From Clostridia bacterium (GTDB lineage Bacteria; Bacillota; Clostridia; Christensenellales; CAG-314): a DNA stretch of 5,113 nt. The notes beneath the pieces are model-generated. The model did no database searches. It saw only the letters and a program-made list of their open reading frames with translations, and was not told the DNA's origin. Below, one piece after another: positions 5,012-5,113 of this stretch (position 1 is its first letter; each line of letters begins with the position of its first letter). The translations under genes and the position numbers were made by a program. The stretch lies in contig CAAGHL010000012.1 in assembly GCA_900769665.1 (NCBI GenBank), positions 1 through 5,113 of the forward strand. The letters run 5' to 3'.

Positions 5012-5113
5012 CGCCACGCTATTACCACGTTGCGAACGCCTGATGCTCGCTCCGCGCAGAGCAATAATGTTATTGTCGGCTCTCGATTGAATGTGCCTAC
5101 GCTCCGATGTCGC
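5012..5113. repeat. Second, edge-truncated copy of the 2210-2332 palindromic element
   Basis: The block at 5032-5051 matches 2230-2249 at 17 of 20 positions, and GATGTCGC at 5106-5113 is identical to 2305-2312. The block-start to block-end distance is 82 bases here and 83 there. The first hairpin (5041-5048 with 5059-5066, 10-base loop) sits exactly where copy one has its 9-bp hairpin, with paired substitutions but also one mismatched pair. The right half of the outer stem lies beyond the window end. No gene is seen in 4887-5113. Confidence 0.55.

Overview
The window reads as chromosomal DNA of a Gram-positive bacterium of the Bacillota, probably an uncultured Clostridia-like lineage. This rests on AGGAG-type ribosome binding sites 8-9 bases before ATG starts, a SipW-type signal peptidase beside a protein with a SipW-type signal sequence, and moderate base composition. 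The exact taxon cannot be read from the sequence. Three genes are well supported, all on the + strand. More than a third of the window is non-coding and unusually rich in inverted repeats.

Layout. Positions 1-450 are non-coding. They hold two nested hairpin elements (15-126 and 221-309) and then the likely promoter and ribosome binding site of the first gene. Positions 451-1248 encode a secreted, SipW-dependent surface or fibre-type protein. A perfect stem-loop at 1281-1306 follows it. Positions 1391-2161 encode a SipW/Sec11-type signal peptidase with a Ser-His active site and two membrane segments. The peptidase very likely removes the signal peptide of the upstream protein, so the two form a substrate-plus-dedicated-protease cassette like tasA-sipW. 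The stem-loop between them could keep the peptidase less abundant than its substrate.

Positions 2162-3332 hold no convincing gene. Three separate long inverted-repeat elements occupy most of this stretch: 2177-2404 (nested arms, then seven Ts), 2494-2678 (36-bp terminal arms matching at 34 of 36 positions) and 2881-3201 (21-bp outer arms matching at 20 of 21, with two further paired layers inside). They look like MITE-like mobile repeats or large structured RNAs.

Positions 3333-4886 encode a complete 517-residue membrane-anchored AAA+ NTPase of the McrB (COG1401) type. Its N-terminus carries hydrophobic segments and a coiled coil where DNA-recognition domains often sit in McrB proteins. No McrC-like nuclease partner is visible. 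Positions 4887-5113 are non-coding and contain a second, edge-truncated relative of the 2177-2404 element. The two copies share sequence blocks at nearly the same spacing and a hairpin with compensatory base changes. This is the best evidence here for a conserved, possibly undescribed structured element.
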